NCBI GenBank assembly: GCA_003223295.1
Contig: QHYM01000121.1
Span: 1 to 64,000, forward strand
Source: Acidobacteriota bacterium
GTDB lineage: Bacteria > Acidobacteriota > Terriglobia > Acidiferrales > UBA7541
Length of the DNA stretch: 64,000 nt
Reading direction: 5' to 3'
Shown one piece after another: positions 25,310-34,572 of this stretch (the first letter of the stretch is position 1; the number at the start of each line of letters is the position of its first letter). A program made the translations under genes and the position numbers. Under the pieces are notes generated by a model, which was not told the DNA's origin, ran no database searches, and worked only from the letters and a program-made list of their open reading frames with translations.

Positions 25310-25414
25310 CACTGCCTCCTTATGAATGCCGCCAGGAGGTGGTTACCGGACACCGTGCAGCCGGGCTCACACTGGAGCGGCACCTTGCCGGCAACCCTCA
25401 CCGGCAAATACTGG

Positions 25415-26233
25415 CTAATGTTCTTCAGCCGTGGCCATCCCGAGATAGGAGGCCGGCAAAACCGTGAACAGAATTGTCTGCACAAACGCCACGAGAATGT
25501 GCAGAGCAATGAATATCAGTGGAATCAAGGAGGGGAATATTCCGATCGCCATCCCAGCCAGGGGGGACCAGTCCCAAACGAGAGTGGTCGTCTGCGCGAG
25601 CAGGCTCAGGAAAAGAGCGTAGATCATGTCGCTAGCAAAAATGTTGGCATAGAGACGCACAGTTAGTGAGAGCACCCGTGCGAGCGTGCTGATGATCTCG
25701 ACCGGCATGATCAGCCAGGCAATCCACCATTTGGTTCCCGCAGAGAAATGCTTCACGTAGTTTAGGGCTCCGTGATGGCGGATCCCTTGCCAGTTGGAAT
25801 AGATAAAGATAACTGTGGCGCACGCCAGGGGAACGGTTACATTGCCAGTTGGGGCGGAAAACAAGGGAAACAAGCTAAAGAGGTTTGAAAAAAGAATAAA
25901 GAGGCTGACCGTCCCGATAAGATAGATGTACGAGCGAGCATGCTTGCCGGCGCTCTCATCGAGAATATCCCGGATGCCCAGGCGCATCGGGTTGGTGATC
26001 AAGAGCTCCGCGACCTGCTGCATTGAGCCCGGCCTTTCGACCGAAAGGCGCGACTTCAGGATTAGAGCCAGCACAGTGACCAAAACTAGCACAAGGGCTC
26101 CCATAATCACGTGCTCTGGGATAGGCAGTTCCGGATTCTCGGGTTGAATATGCAGCGCCTGAAGAATTGCCAGCGCCAACGGCCCCAGGTAGTGGTTTAC
26201 GAGATGCGTAATCGGACTGAGAGTCTCTTCCAT
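25415..26233 (-). CDS. atpB: ATP synthase Fo subunit a
   Basis: The stator subunit holding the two proton half-channels; 272 aa with five to six helices. The essential arginine is in LSLTVRLYANIFASDMI, where the family usually has LRLFGNMxAG. The last helix HILVAFVQTILFTVLPASYL carries the conserved Gln. It is 105 nt upstream of atpE. No atpF (b) or F1 genes occur in the window, so the enzyme is encoded in at least two places. Confidence 0.94.
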   Translation of the reverse strand: MEETLSPITHLVNHYLGPLALAILQALHIQPENPELPIPEHVIMGALVLVLVTVLALILKSRLSVERPGSMQQVAELLITNPMRLGIRDILDESAGKHARSYIYLIGTVSLFILFSNLFSLFPLFSAPTGNVTVPLACATVIFIYSNWQGIRHHGALNYVKHFSAGTKWWIAWLIMPVEIISTLARVLSLTVRLYANIFASDMIYALFLSLLAQTTTLVWDWSPLAGMAIGIFPSLIPLIFIALHILVAFVQTILFTVLPASYLGMATAEEH

Positions 26234-26262
26234 TTTCTGCCACTCGTGAGAGGCTTAGCCCC

Positions 26263-26691
26263 TCATTCGATCGATTGCAAGATTTCCCACACACTCGCCG
26301 TGATGGTTGCCGCTGCAAAGGCACAGAGTCCAATCACGATGCTCAACAGTGGAACGTGTAGAAAGATAAAAATACCATACAATGCGAAACCTATCAAAAC
26401 GTAGCGAAGTGTCACGGCCAAGTAAGTTGCACTTTGCCCTTTGCGTTTCTCTGTTGCGCCTTTCCCGGCAGCGGCCAAAGTGAACGCCTCTGTTCCACGT
26501 TTCATCCACCAAAAATTAAGCCAGGCGAGACCAGAGCCGAAGATCAGACCAGCCGCCCAATCCAACCGGTGGAGAAGAGTGGCAAGAAGCCCTGCGGCAA
26601 CGCCAAAAGCGGGAATCAGGTAGATAATCCGGCGCACAGTTCTGTGCCCGACTGGAGACGCGGTTGTTGGCTCGGGAGTTAAACTTGTCAT
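26263..26691 (-). CDS. atpI: ATP synthase I-like assembly protein
   Basis: A 142-aa, four-helix membrane protein. The track start at 26799 lies inside the preceding gene; ATG at 26691 (MTSLTPEPTTASP) fits. IIYLIPAFGVAAGLLATLLHRLDWAAGLIFGSGLAWLNFWWMKRG resembles the ATP-synt_I family, which helps assemble the c-ring. Position between atpZ and atpB is the classical one. Sequence conservation in this family is weak, so the name rests partly on location. Confidence 0.75.
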   Translation of the reverse strand: MTSLTPEPTTASPVGHRTVRRIIYLIPAFGVAAGLLATLLHRLDWAAGLIFGSGLAWLNFWWMKRGTEAFTLAAAGKGATEKRKGQSATYLAVTLRYVLIGFALYGIFIFLHVPLLSIVIGLCAFAAATITASVWEILQSIE

Positions 26692-26708
26692 GGTTTGCTG
26701 CCTAGAGT

Positions 26709-26951
26709 TCAGCGAAATCTCCGGGCAATCTCGAGAATTCCACCGGCAAAGCCAAGACATCCAAAGACGATCATCAACCATGGAGCCGTGTGCAACCACT
26801 GATCGAGAAAATAGCCAATCAGTCCGCCGACCACGACGACCGCGACAAATGTGAACGGCAATTCCATCGCTGTCGCAAGCTGAGATGAGGTGGACTTCGC
26901 CTTCTCAGGTTTCGGTGATTGGGGGCTCTCCGGCTTATCGTCCGAGGGCAT
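26709..26951 (-). CDS. atpZ: AtpZ/F0F1-ATPase gene-1-type membrane protein
   Basis: An 80-aa protein from ATG 26951. A charged N-terminus (DDKPESPQSPKPEKAKSTS) precedes two helices containing VVVVGGLIGYFLDQWLHTAPWLMIVFGCLGFAGGILEIAR, the AtpZ pattern (GxxxGxxxD). It probably acts with AtpI in Fo assembly or cation supply. Its start lies 17 nt inside the end of nuoN of set 2, so translation of the ATP synthase genes is physically tied to the nuo genes. Confidence 0.8.
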   Translation of the reverse strand: MPSDDKPESPQSPKPEKAKSTSSQLATAMELPFTFVAVVVVGGLIGYFLDQWLHTAPWLMIVFGCLGFAGGILEIARRFR

Positions 26952-28563
26952 ATTGAGCGAGCTGCGCATATTCGGCGAGCCGCGTGAACGGCTCAGGATA
27001 CAACCCGGCAGCCAGCGTGACAAACACGGCCACGCCGAGCGCCACGGCTTGCGCGCTGCTCATGACGGGACGCGGCGCTTCGCCTGGTTGCTTGAGCCAG
27101 GCGTGCACAATGATGCGAAAGTAGTAGTAAAGCGCGGGCACAATGTAAAGTGCGGCGATGAGCACTAACACGGGATGGTGAGTTTCAATCAGCGACAGAA
27201 AAATAAAGTACTTGCCCATGAACCCGGCCGTAGGAGGAATTCCCGCAAGCGAAAGCATGAAGATAAGCAGCAGCACGGCCGCCGCGGGGCTGCGCTGGTA
27301 CAGGCCGTTCAAATCTTCCAGTTCCTCGCCAATGAGCCCCTTCTGGCGCAGAACAATGATCACCGCGAAAGCGCCTGTGGTCATAAATACGTAGGCCAGT
27401 AAATAAAATGCGATTCCCTTCGCACCAGCCTGGTTTAGTCCAGGTCCCTCCACGGAGAAGGCCCCAACCACACCAAGTAAAATGTATCCAACATGCGAAA
27501 TTGAGGAGTACGCCAAGAGCCGCTTCACATTCGTCTGAGTAATCGCAGCAAGATTGCCCCAAGTGAGGGATGCGACTGCAATTCCGGCCACCAAATAGAT
27601 CCACTCCATGCGGGAAACAGTAAAAACATTCAGAAAAAGGCGCAAAAGCAGGGCAAAGCTCGCCGTCTTGGAAGCCACACTCACATAGGTGGTGATTGGA
27701 GTCGGCGCGCCCTCGTAGACGTCTGGCGCCCACTGGTGAAACGGCACGGCCGCGACTTTGAAAAAAAGTCCAACTGCCACTAAAACGAAAGCGAGGATTG
27801 GAAGCAATTGCAGGAGGACAGGATCGAAATTCTGCGCGATCGGCAGATCCCTTTGCAACATCTGGCGCATCGGTTCGCCTTGCGCACCGGACAGATGGCT
27901 GACCGCAACGACGTGTGCCAATTGTCTCAGCTGCCCGAGCGCAGACCCGATGAGCCCAATATTGGTCGAAGCGCTGAGGCCATACAGAAAAGAAAAACCA
28001 TAAGCCAGAATCCCGGAGCTGAACGCGCCCAGCAAAACGTATTTCAGCGAAGCCTCATTCGAGCGCTTGTCGCGGCGCAAGAAGCCGGTCAGAACGTAGA
28101 AGCTGAGCGCCATGGTCTCCAGGCCCAGGAACATGACGATGAGGTCGGAGCCCGAGGCCATGAACATCATCCCGACGCAGGCGAAAAGCAGCAGCGCGTA
28201 GTATTCGCCTTCCTGTTCTTGTTCGATCTCCAGGAATTTTACGGAAAGCAAGATCACCAGCGCGGTAGCAGCAAGAAAAAGCCCGGCAAAGAAAAGAAAA
28301 AACGGGTCCACGATGACGGAGTCATGAAACCCGTATCGCGAACCATTCGTAGCAACGGGGAGGCGCAATTTCCAAACCGTGTAAGCGCTGAACAACGTGC
28401 CCACGAATGCAAGCCCGGCATTCAGATATCTTTCTTTTGCCCCGAGCGTGAAATCGATCAGCAGAATGCCCAACCCAAAAAGAGTCAGCTGGACCTCCGG
28501 GAGAATAACGGCTCCATCTCCCCGCAGGTAATCCGTGATCGCGCTGAGAAAAGAGATATGCAT
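26935..28563 (-). CDS. nuoN: NADH-quinone oxidoreductase subunit N (set 2)
   Basis: A 542-aa antiporter-like subunit with a complete N-terminus (GAVILPEVQLTLFGLGILLIDF). GLETMALSFYVLTGF holds the TM5 Glu and FKVAAVPFHQWAPDVYEGAPTPITTY the Lys region. About 50 extra residues between helices 6 and 7 (HVVAVSHLSGAQGEPMRQMLQRDLPIAQNFDP) are absent from the set-1 copy. The two NuoN proteins are diverged, so set 2 is not a recent duplicate. Confidence 0.94.
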   Translation of the reverse strand: MHISFLSAITDYLRGDGAVILPEVQLTLFGLGILLIDFTLGAKERYLNAGLAFVGTLFSAYTVWKLRLPVATNGSRYGFHDSVIVDPFFLFFAGLFLAATALVILLSVKFLEIEQEQEGEYYALLLFACVGMMFMASGSDLIVMFLGLETMALSFYVLTGFLRRDKRSNEASLKYVLLGAFSSGILAYGFSFLYGLSASTNIGLIGSALGQLRQLAHVVAVSHLSGAQGEPMRQMLQRDLPIAQNFDPVLLQLLPILAFVLVAVGLFFKVAAVPFHQWAPDVYEGAPTPITTYVSVASKTASFALLLRLFLNVFTVSRMEWIYLVAGIAVASLTWGNLAAITQTNVKRLLAYSSISHVGYILLGVVGAFSVEGPGLNQAGAKGIAFYLLAYVFMTTGAFAVIIVLRQKGLIGEELEDLNGLYQRSPAAAVLLLIFMLSLAGIPPTAGFMGKYFIFLSLIETHHPVLVLIAALYIVPALYYYFRIIVHAWLKQPGEAPRPVMSSAQAVALGVAVFVTLAAGLYPEPFTRLAEYAQLAQYALGR

Positions 28564-28572
28564 GCGTCCGGC

Positions 28573-30150
28573 TTATTTCGTTTCCGCCATCGCGGCAGGA
28601 ACTTCCGCGGGAGGCAATTTTGCGCGCTCCATCTGGTAAAAATTGGGATTCACCTGCCGGACGATGCTTTCGACGGGTTTATCGATGAGCGCAAAAAACG
28701 GTTTTGGATAAATGCCGATCCAGAAGGCCAGAAAAATCAGCGGGATTAGCGTGGCCATCTCGCGCAGATTCAAGTCCGGCAAATGTTCATTGGCGGGTTG
28801 GGTGACCGGGCCAAACATCACGCGCTGGTAAAGCCACAGCAGGTAGGCCGCGCCCAGAATCACACCGAGGGTGCCCCAAGCCGCCCAGGCCTTGCTGACC
28901 TGAAACGCGCCTTGCAGAATCGTGAATTCTCCGATGAAGCCGTTCAGCAGCGGCATCCCCAGCGAACTGAGGCTGATAATCAGATACACCGCGGCAAAGT
29001 TCGGCATGGGCGTCGCCAGGCCGCCGAACTCCGAGATTAAGCGTGTGTGCCGCCGCTCGTAGAGCACGCCGACAATCAAGAAGAGCGCGCCCGTCGAGAT
29101 GCCATGGTTGATCTGCTGAAGCACGCTGCCGGCGAGGCCGTTGGGCGTGAGCGCAAAAATTCCCAGCGTACAGAAACCCAAATGGCTGACCGAGCTGTAG
29201 GCAATCAGCCGCTTCATGTCCTTTTGCATGAGGCAAACCAGCGCGCCGTACACGATGCCAATCAGTGAAAGTACGATGACCACCTGGATGATGCGCGAGC
29301 GCATCGGGCCGTCTGCCGGCAGGAGCGGAAGGGAAAAGCGGATGAAGCCGTACGTTCCCATCTTCAGCAAAACGCCGGCCAGAATCACGGAGCCCGCCGT
29401 GGGCGCTTCGGTGTGCGCGTCCGGCAGCCAGGTGTGGAACGGGAACATCGGCACTTTAATGGCAAAGGCGAAGAAGAAGGCCCAGAACAGCCAAACCTTT
29501 AGCGGATCGGAGAAAGTCTGTGCCCCTTTAAGCAGCGTTGGTACATCGAACGTGCGCGTCGCGCCTGGCTCCACTGGCGCGTAGAAGTACAGCGCCAGAA
29601 TTCCGAGCAGCATGACCACTGATCCCGCCAAGGTGTACAGGAAGAACTTGATGGCTGCGTAGAGCCGCCGGTCGCTTCCCCAAACGCCGATGAGGAAGTA
29701 CATGGGAACCAGCATCACTTCCCAGAAAACGTAAAAGAGGAAGAAATCCAGCGACACAAACACGCCAATCATGCCGGTCTGCAACAGCAGCAACAGAATG
29801 TAGTATTCCTTGGTGCGCTGGTGAATGGCGCTCCAGGAAGAGAGGATTGCAATCATCCCCAGGAACGTAGTGAGCATGACCAGCAGCAGGCTGATGCCGT
29901 CGATTCCCAGGTGATACCGCGCCCCAATCGTAGGAATCCACGCAACGTTTTCCTGAAACGAGAACGGGTCCGGCCCAGGTTTCCACCAGCGAACCAAGGG
30001 AATGGAAACGAGAAAACCGAGCACGCCGAAGATGTTGCCGGCGATCTTGTGCGCCATCTCCGCTTCGCGGGGAATAAACAGCAAGAGAATTGCGCCCACG
30101 AGCGGCGTGAAGAGAACTACGCTCAAGATGTGATTCGCAAAAAAGTCCAT
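28573..30150 (-). CDS. nuoM: NADH-quinone oxidoreductase subunit M (set 2)
   Basis: A 525-aa antiporter-like subunit, complete and in one frame. FLFYVFWEVMLVPMYFLIGVWG carries the TM5 Glu, HTWLPDAHTEAPTAGSVILAGVLLKMGTYG the Lys region, and YERRHTRLISEFGGLATPMPNF shows what the frameshifted stretch of the set-1 copy should look like. It lies 9 nt upstream of nuoN and 10 nt after nuoL. Confidence 0.96.
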   Translation of the reverse strand: MDFFANHILSVVLFTPLVGAILLLFIPREAEMAHKIAGNIFGVLGFLVSIPLVRWWKPGPDPFSFQENVAWIPTIGARYHLGIDGISLLLVMLTTFLGMIAILSSWSAIHQRTKEYYILLLLLQTGMIGVFVSLDFFLFYVFWEVMLVPMYFLIGVWGSDRRLYAAIKFFLYTLAGSVVMLLGILALYFYAPVEPGATRTFDVPTLLKGAQTFSDPLKVWLFWAFFFAFAIKVPMFPFHTWLPDAHTEAPTAGSVILAGVLLKMGTYGFIRFSLPLLPADGPMRSRIIQVVIVLSLIGIVYGALVCLMQKDMKRLIAYSSVSHLGFCTLGIFALTPNGLAGSVLQQINHGISTGALFLIVGVLYERRHTRLISEFGGLATPMPNFAAVYLIISLSSLGMPLLNGFIGEFTILQGAFQVSKAWAAWGTLGVILGAAYLLWLYQRVMFGPVTQPANEHLPDLNLREMATLIPLIFLAFWIGIYPKPFFALIDKPVESIVRQVNPNFYQMERAKLPPAEVPAAMAETK

Positions 30151-30160
30151 TCTTCGCCTC

Positions 30161-32284
30161 TCAGCGCGCCCCGCGCAGCACTACATGGAGGTGTTGTTGG
30201 TAATACGCCAGCAGAATCACCAGCCCGACCAAAATCAACAGCGCGTAACTCGAAAACGTGCCCGTTTGCAAAAATCGGATTGGAAAACTTAGGAGCTGCG
30301 TCAGCTTGGCGCCGAAATTCAGTAGCCCATCGATGATCCACTTGTCCCACCACATCGAAAGCGTCGAGCCAAAGCGCGCCAGCCATCCCGTGCCATCTAC
30401 GCCCAGGCCATCAATCACTTTCGCATCAAACTGGCCGAGCAACGTCCCAAGGTCCTTCGTTCGGTTCACGAACATCGCGTCATAAATCTCGTCGACGTAA
30501 TATTTGTGGAAGAGCACGCGGTAGAAGCCGCTCATTTTCCCCGCAATCAATTCCGGTGCGAACCTCTTTGTGCGGTAGAACTCATACGCGAGCCAAATGC
30601 CGCCAATGGCAACGGCAATGGAAGCGAACATGAGGAAATATTCGGTCGGCGACGTCTGTGAAACGGCTTTCGCAGATTCTGTCCCCGCTCCAGCGGTGGA
30701 CAAAACGGGCTCAAGAAACTTCTCGAATTGGTTGCTCCCGCCCAGGGCCGCGGGCCAGCCAATCCATCCGCCGACGATCGAAAGCACTGCAAGAATCATG
30801 AGCGGGATGGTCATCGACTGCGGTGATTCGTGAACGTGTTTCTGGGCGTGATCATCGGCGCGGGAATAGCCGAAAAACGTGAGGAACACCAGCCGGAACA
30901 TGTAGAACGCGGTCATACCAGCGGTGACGAAGCCGACAATCCACAAAGCGGGGTGCCTTTCGAACGCACCTCCCAGAATTTCATCCTTGCTGAAAAATCC
31001 CGCCAGAGGAGGAATCCCCGCAATCGCGAGGGTTGCGACGAAGAACGTTCTTGCGGTGACCGGAATCTTGTCCCACAAGCCGCCCATTTTTTGAATGTCC
31101 TGCTCGCCGGACATGGCGTGAATCACACTGCCCGCACCGAGAAACAAGAGCGCTTTGAAGAAAGCGTGCGTCATCAGATGAAAAATGCCGGCCGCGAATG
31201 CGCCTGCGCCGAGCGCCAGAAACATGTAGCCAAGCTGACTGATGGTGGAGTACGCGAGGACTTTCTTGATGTCGTTCTGTACCAGCGCCATGGATGCCGC
31301 GAAAATCGCCGTGACCACGCCGACCACAGCGACAACGTCCATGGCCTTCGGCGCAAGCTGGTAGACGGCGTTCATCCGCACAACCATATACACGCCGGCG
31401 GTCACCATGGTGGCCGCGTGGATCAAAGCGCTCACCGGCGTGGGACCTTCCATGGCATCGGGGAGCCAGACGTACAGCGGAATTTGTGCGGACTTCCCTG
31501 CCGCGCCAACAAATAGCAACAGCGCAATCGCCGTCAGGACGGGCGCTCCCACGGCCAGGGCATGGGCGCCCAGCGCTGCCTCCAAAGCTTGCCGGATTCC
31601 CAAATTTGCCGCGACATCGGCCAGTCCCGCCGAAGTAAAGCGGATGGTGCCGAACGTCACGGCCGTCAGTAAAATGCCGAGAATGAATCCAGAGTCCCCA
31701 ATGCGGTTCACGATAAACGCTTTTTTGCCGGCATCGGAGGCGGACTTCTTCAAGAAGTAAAATCCGATCAGCAAATAGCTGCACAGCCCGACGCCTTCCC
31801 AGCCAACGAACATGAGCAGCATGTTGTTCGCCAGGACCAGCGTCAGCATGGAGAACATGAACAGGTTCATGTAGCCGAAGAAGCGGTAGTAGCCGCCTTC
31901 ATGCCCCATGTAGCCGATCGAATATATATGGATGAGGAAGCCGACGCCGGTAACCACCAGCACCATGACGCAGGAAAGCGGGTCGAGCAGATATCCCCAG
32001 TCGGCGGTAAAGCGTATCAGGTGCCCGGTACTCAACTGCATCTGGCCCGGCGTGAGCCATTCGAAAAGGACGTGCTGCGCGACGCGGTTCTCCGGATCGG
32101 CAGCCAACAATTGCGTCACCGCGCCCAGCGCGAAGGCGAACGACAGTCCCACACTGCCGACGCAGAACACGCTGACCGCGGCATTGGGAAGCCGCCGGCC
32201 CACAAAAAGCATCAGCGCCGCCGTTACCAGCGGAAACAGCGGGATGAGCCACAGGTGCTCGAGGAAAAACCCCGATGGCGTCAT
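30161..32284 (-). CDS. nuoL: NADH-quinone oxidoreductase subunit L (set 2)
   Basis: A 707-aa distal proton-pumping subunit with the C-terminal lateral helix and anchor. FVGWEGVGLCSYLLIGFYFLKKSASDAGKKAF and GKSAQIPLYVWLPDAMEGPTPVSALIHAATM match the set-1 copy closely, but the stretch between (IRFTSAGLADVAANLGIRQALEAALG) is longer. All pumping residues are retained. It follows nuoK by 40 nt. Confidence 0.96.
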   Translation of the reverse strand: MTPSGFFLEHLWLIPLFPLVTAALMLFVGRRLPNAAVSVFCVGSVGLSFAFALGAVTQLLAADPENRVAQHVLFEWLTPGQMQLSTGHLIRFTADWGYLLDPLSCVMVLVVTGVGFLIHIYSIGYMGHEGGYYRFFGYMNLFMFSMLTLVLANNMLLMFVGWEGVGLCSYLLIGFYFLKKSASDAGKKAFIVNRIGDSGFILGILLTAVTFGTIRFTSAGLADVAANLGIRQALEAALGAHALAVGAPVLTAIALLLFVGAAGKSAQIPLYVWLPDAMEGPTPVSALIHAATMVTAGVYMVVRMNAVYQLAPKAMDVVAVVGVVTAIFAASMALVQNDIKKVLAYSTISQLGYMFLALGAGAFAAGIFHLMTHAFFKALLFLGAGSVIHAMSGEQDIQKMGGLWDKIPVTARTFFVATLAIAGIPPLAGFFSKDEILGGAFERHPALWIVGFVTAGMTAFYMFRLVFLTFFGYSRADDHAQKHVHESPQSMTIPLMILAVLSIVGGWIGWPAALGGSNQFEKFLEPVLSTAGAGTESAKAVSQTSPTEYFLMFASIAVAIGGIWLAYEFYRTKRFAPELIAGKMSGFYRVLFHKYYVDEIYDAMFVNRTKDLGTLLGQFDAKVIDGLGVDGTGWLARFGSTLSMWWDKWIIDGLLNFGAKLTQLLSFPIRFLQTGTFSSYALLILVGLVILLAYYQQHLHVVLRGAR

Positions 32285-32324
32285 GCGAATTTCTTTCCTT
32301 GCATCGTCATTTCGTAGCGCGCCA

Positions 32325-32627
32325 CTACCACTTCAACAAATCCATTTCGTCCGCCAAAACAGTTTCGCGGTTGCGGAAAAACGCGATGATGATCCCCAAT
32401 CCGACTGCGGCTTCCGCGGCTGCATCCGCGATAATGAACAGCGCGAAGACCTGGCCTGCCACATCTCCGTAAAGACGTGAGAACGCCACCAAATTGATGT
32501 TCACCGCGTTCAAAATCAGCTCGATGGACATCAACACCACGATCACATTGCGCCGCGTGACCACGCCGATCACCCCAACAATAAAAAGCGCGAGCCCGAG
32601 AAAAAGATAATGTCCAATCGGAAGCAT
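32325..32627 (-). CDS. nuoK: NADH-quinone oxidoreductase subunit K (set 2)
   Basis: A 100-aa, three-helix subunit. MSIELILNAVNINLVAF and ADAAAEAAVGLGIIIAFF hold the two conserved glutamates. Lies 6 nt after nuoJ. Its intact acidic residues show that set 2 is under selection as a proton pump. Confidence 0.95.
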   Translation of the reverse strand: MLPIGHYLFLGLALFIVGVIGVVTRRNVIVVLMSIELILNAVNINLVAFSRLYGDVAGQVFALFIIADAAAEAAVGLGIIIAFFRNRETVLADEMDLLKW

Positions 32628-32633
32628 GTATCC

Positions 32634-33152
32634 TTATGCCCTCTTCTTTGCCATCACCACCGCGCCGATCATGGCCACCAACAACAAAACCGATGCAATC
32701 TCGAACGGCAACAGATAACTTTCAAACAAGCTCCTTGCCACCGCCTCGGAATTTGGCGGCAGCTTATCCACGGGCGCAGCCACAAGCACGGGCATGCCCT
32801 GCCCGGGCATTTTCCCGGTCGACCAAAGCATCAGACCCACCTGTGCCGCCAGCGCCAACGAGATCAGCATCGCCACCCATTTCTGCCGCGCAAATTGCAA
32901 TTGGCGCACTGCCACGTCCAGGTTCACCAGCATGATCACGAAAACGAAAAGCACCATGATCCCGCCGACGTAAAGAATGATCTGCACGATGAACAAGAAT
33001 TCCGCGCGCAATTGCAAGAAGATTCCGGCGGTTGCGAGCAGCGCAGTAATGAGAAAGATGGCACTATGCACGACATTCCGCCGCGTGACCGTCAAAATCG
33101 CACTGACCACGGCGATCGCCGCAAAAAAGTAAAAGATCACTTGATCAAGCAT
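32634..33152 (-). CDS. nuoJ: NADH-quinone oxidoreductase subunit J (set 2)
   Basis: A 172-aa, five-helix subunit. ATG at 33152 (MLDQVIFYFFAAI) is preferred to the track's 33170; it shares the 8-nt overlap ATGCTTGA with the end of nuoH. FLFIVQIILYVGGIMVLFVFVIMLVNLD is the conserved third helix. NuoI would normally lie between nuoH and nuoJ; here these two genes overlap, so there is no room for it. Confidence 0.92.
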   Translation of the reverse strand: MLDQVIFYFFAAIAVVSAILTVTRRNVVHSAIFLITALLATAGIFLQLRAEFLFIVQIILYVGGIMVLFVFVIMLVNLDVAVRQLQFARQKWVAMLISLALAAQVGLMLWSTGKMPGQGMPVLVAAPVDKLPPNSEAVARSLFESYLLPFEIASVLLLVAMIGAVVMAKKRA

Positions 33153-34521
33153 AAGGATCCGGAGCGGCACCGCCGGCCTGCTGCCGCTCGCTCTTCTGCT
33201 CCATGGCCAAAATGAACAGCGCCACGATTAGCGCGATGATGGATGCGGGAATCGTGGCCAAAAGCAGCCACCCGCCTTCCAGATGCAAATACGACCCCGC
33301 GATCATGGCAATCCCGATCAGCAGCACGTTGATAATGGACAGGGGAATCAGAAAATGCCAGCCGAGGCGCATCAACTGGTCGAAACGGTAGCGCGGGATC
33401 GTGAAGCGCAGCCACATGAAGAAATAAAGGTACGCGCTCACTTTGAAAATAAACCAGAAGCCGCCGTGAATGCCCTCGTAGAAGGGCTTTGCCGCGGAAG
33501 CCAACAACGGGTTTACAAACGGTGTCCGCAATAGCACGGGCGCGGCAAGGACCACGGCCACCGTAAAACACAAGCCCGCCACGGCCAGCATAAACAATTG
33601 CTGCACCCGCGCCGGCTGCTTGGGCGTGCGCATCAGACAATAGACGCCAATGGCCACCAACAAGAGCGGTGGCAGAAAGTCGATAAAATCCAGCCAGTGC
33701 GTTCTCGGAAACGGCCGCAACCAGCCGCCAAGAAATAGAGTCGTCGCGACCGAAGCGACCACAATCATGTTCGTGTACTCGGCAAGAAAATAAAGCGACC
33801 AGCGGAAGCCGCTGAATTCCGTCATGTAACCGGCCACCAACTCGGATTCCGCTTCCGGCAAATCAAATGGCGCGCGATTCGTTTCGGCGATGGACGCCAC
33901 CAGGTAAACGAAAAACGCCACCGGCGCGAGTAATCCAAACCACATGCCCTGTTCGTGCTGCGCTTGCACAATCGAAGTCATATTCAGCGTGCCGGCAAAC
34001 AACAACCCGCACACCAGCGCCATGCCCGCTGCCGTCTCGTAACTTACCAGTTGCGCGGAACTTCGCAGCGCGCCCATCAGGGAATAGTGGCTGTTCGACG
34101 CCCATCCACCCAGCACGATTCCGAAGATTCCCAAGGCGCTCACACCAACGACAAAAAGGATTCCGATATTGATGTCTTTCGCGATTTGGAACGCCGGCCC
34201 GATCGCCAAGCCCGCCATCGCCAGCAGCGCCGCCCCAACGGAAAGCACCGGCGCGAGCCAGAAGACCAGTTTGTCTGCGTCGTCCGGAATAATGTCTTCC
34301 TTGATCAGTAGCTTCACGGCGTCGGCAATTGGCTGCAGCAAGCCGTGCGGCCCCACGCGCATCGGCCCCAGCCGCGCCTGCATATCCGCCATCAGCTTGC
34401 GCTCCACTAAGACGACGTAGCCTACAATCAGCGGAAGAACCGCAACGATGGCCAGCCCGCAAACCAGCGGCGCCCAATACTGGTTCACGAATTCCAACGT
34501 GGCTTGCGTTAAGCCTTGCAT
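33145..34521 (-). CDS. nuoH: NADH-quinone oxidoreductase subunit H (set 2)
   Basis: A 458-aa quinone-site membrane subunit. VERKLMADMQARLGPMRVGPHGLLQPIADAVKLL, GALRSSAQLVSYE and AETNRAPFDLPEAESELVAGYMTEFSGF are all present. It is about 50 residues longer than the set-1 copy, mainly through an extra C-terminal helix and a charged tail (MEQKSERQQAGGAAPDPYA). The inserted hydrophilic stretch MRTPKQPARVQQ in the middle is also absent from set 1. Confidence 0.94.
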   Translation of the reverse strand: MQGLTQATLEFVNQYWAPLVCGLAIVAVLPLIVGYVVLVERKLMADMQARLGPMRVGPHGLLQPIADAVKLLIKEDIIPDDADKLVFWLAPVLSVGAALLAMAGLAIGPAFQIAKDINIGILFVVGVSALGIFGIVLGGWASNSHYSLMGALRSSAQLVSYETAAGMALVCGLLFAGTLNMTSIVQAQHEQGMWFGLLAPVAFFVYLVASIAETNRAPFDLPEAESELVAGYMTEFSGFRWSLYFLAEYTNMIVVASVATTLFLGGWLRPFPRTHWLDFIDFLPPLLLVAIGVYCLMRTPKQPARVQQLFMLAVAGLCFTVAVVLAAPVLLRTPFVNPLLASAAKPFYEGIHGGFWFIFKVSAYLYFFMWLRFTIPRYRFDQLMRLGWHFLIPLSIINVLLIGIAMIAGSYLHLEGGWLLLATIPASIIALIVALFILAMEQKSERQQAGGAAPDPYA

Positions 34522-34572
34522 CCGTTCCCCATCACCCCAGCGGCACTCAACCTGTCTTTCAAGTTCACCACC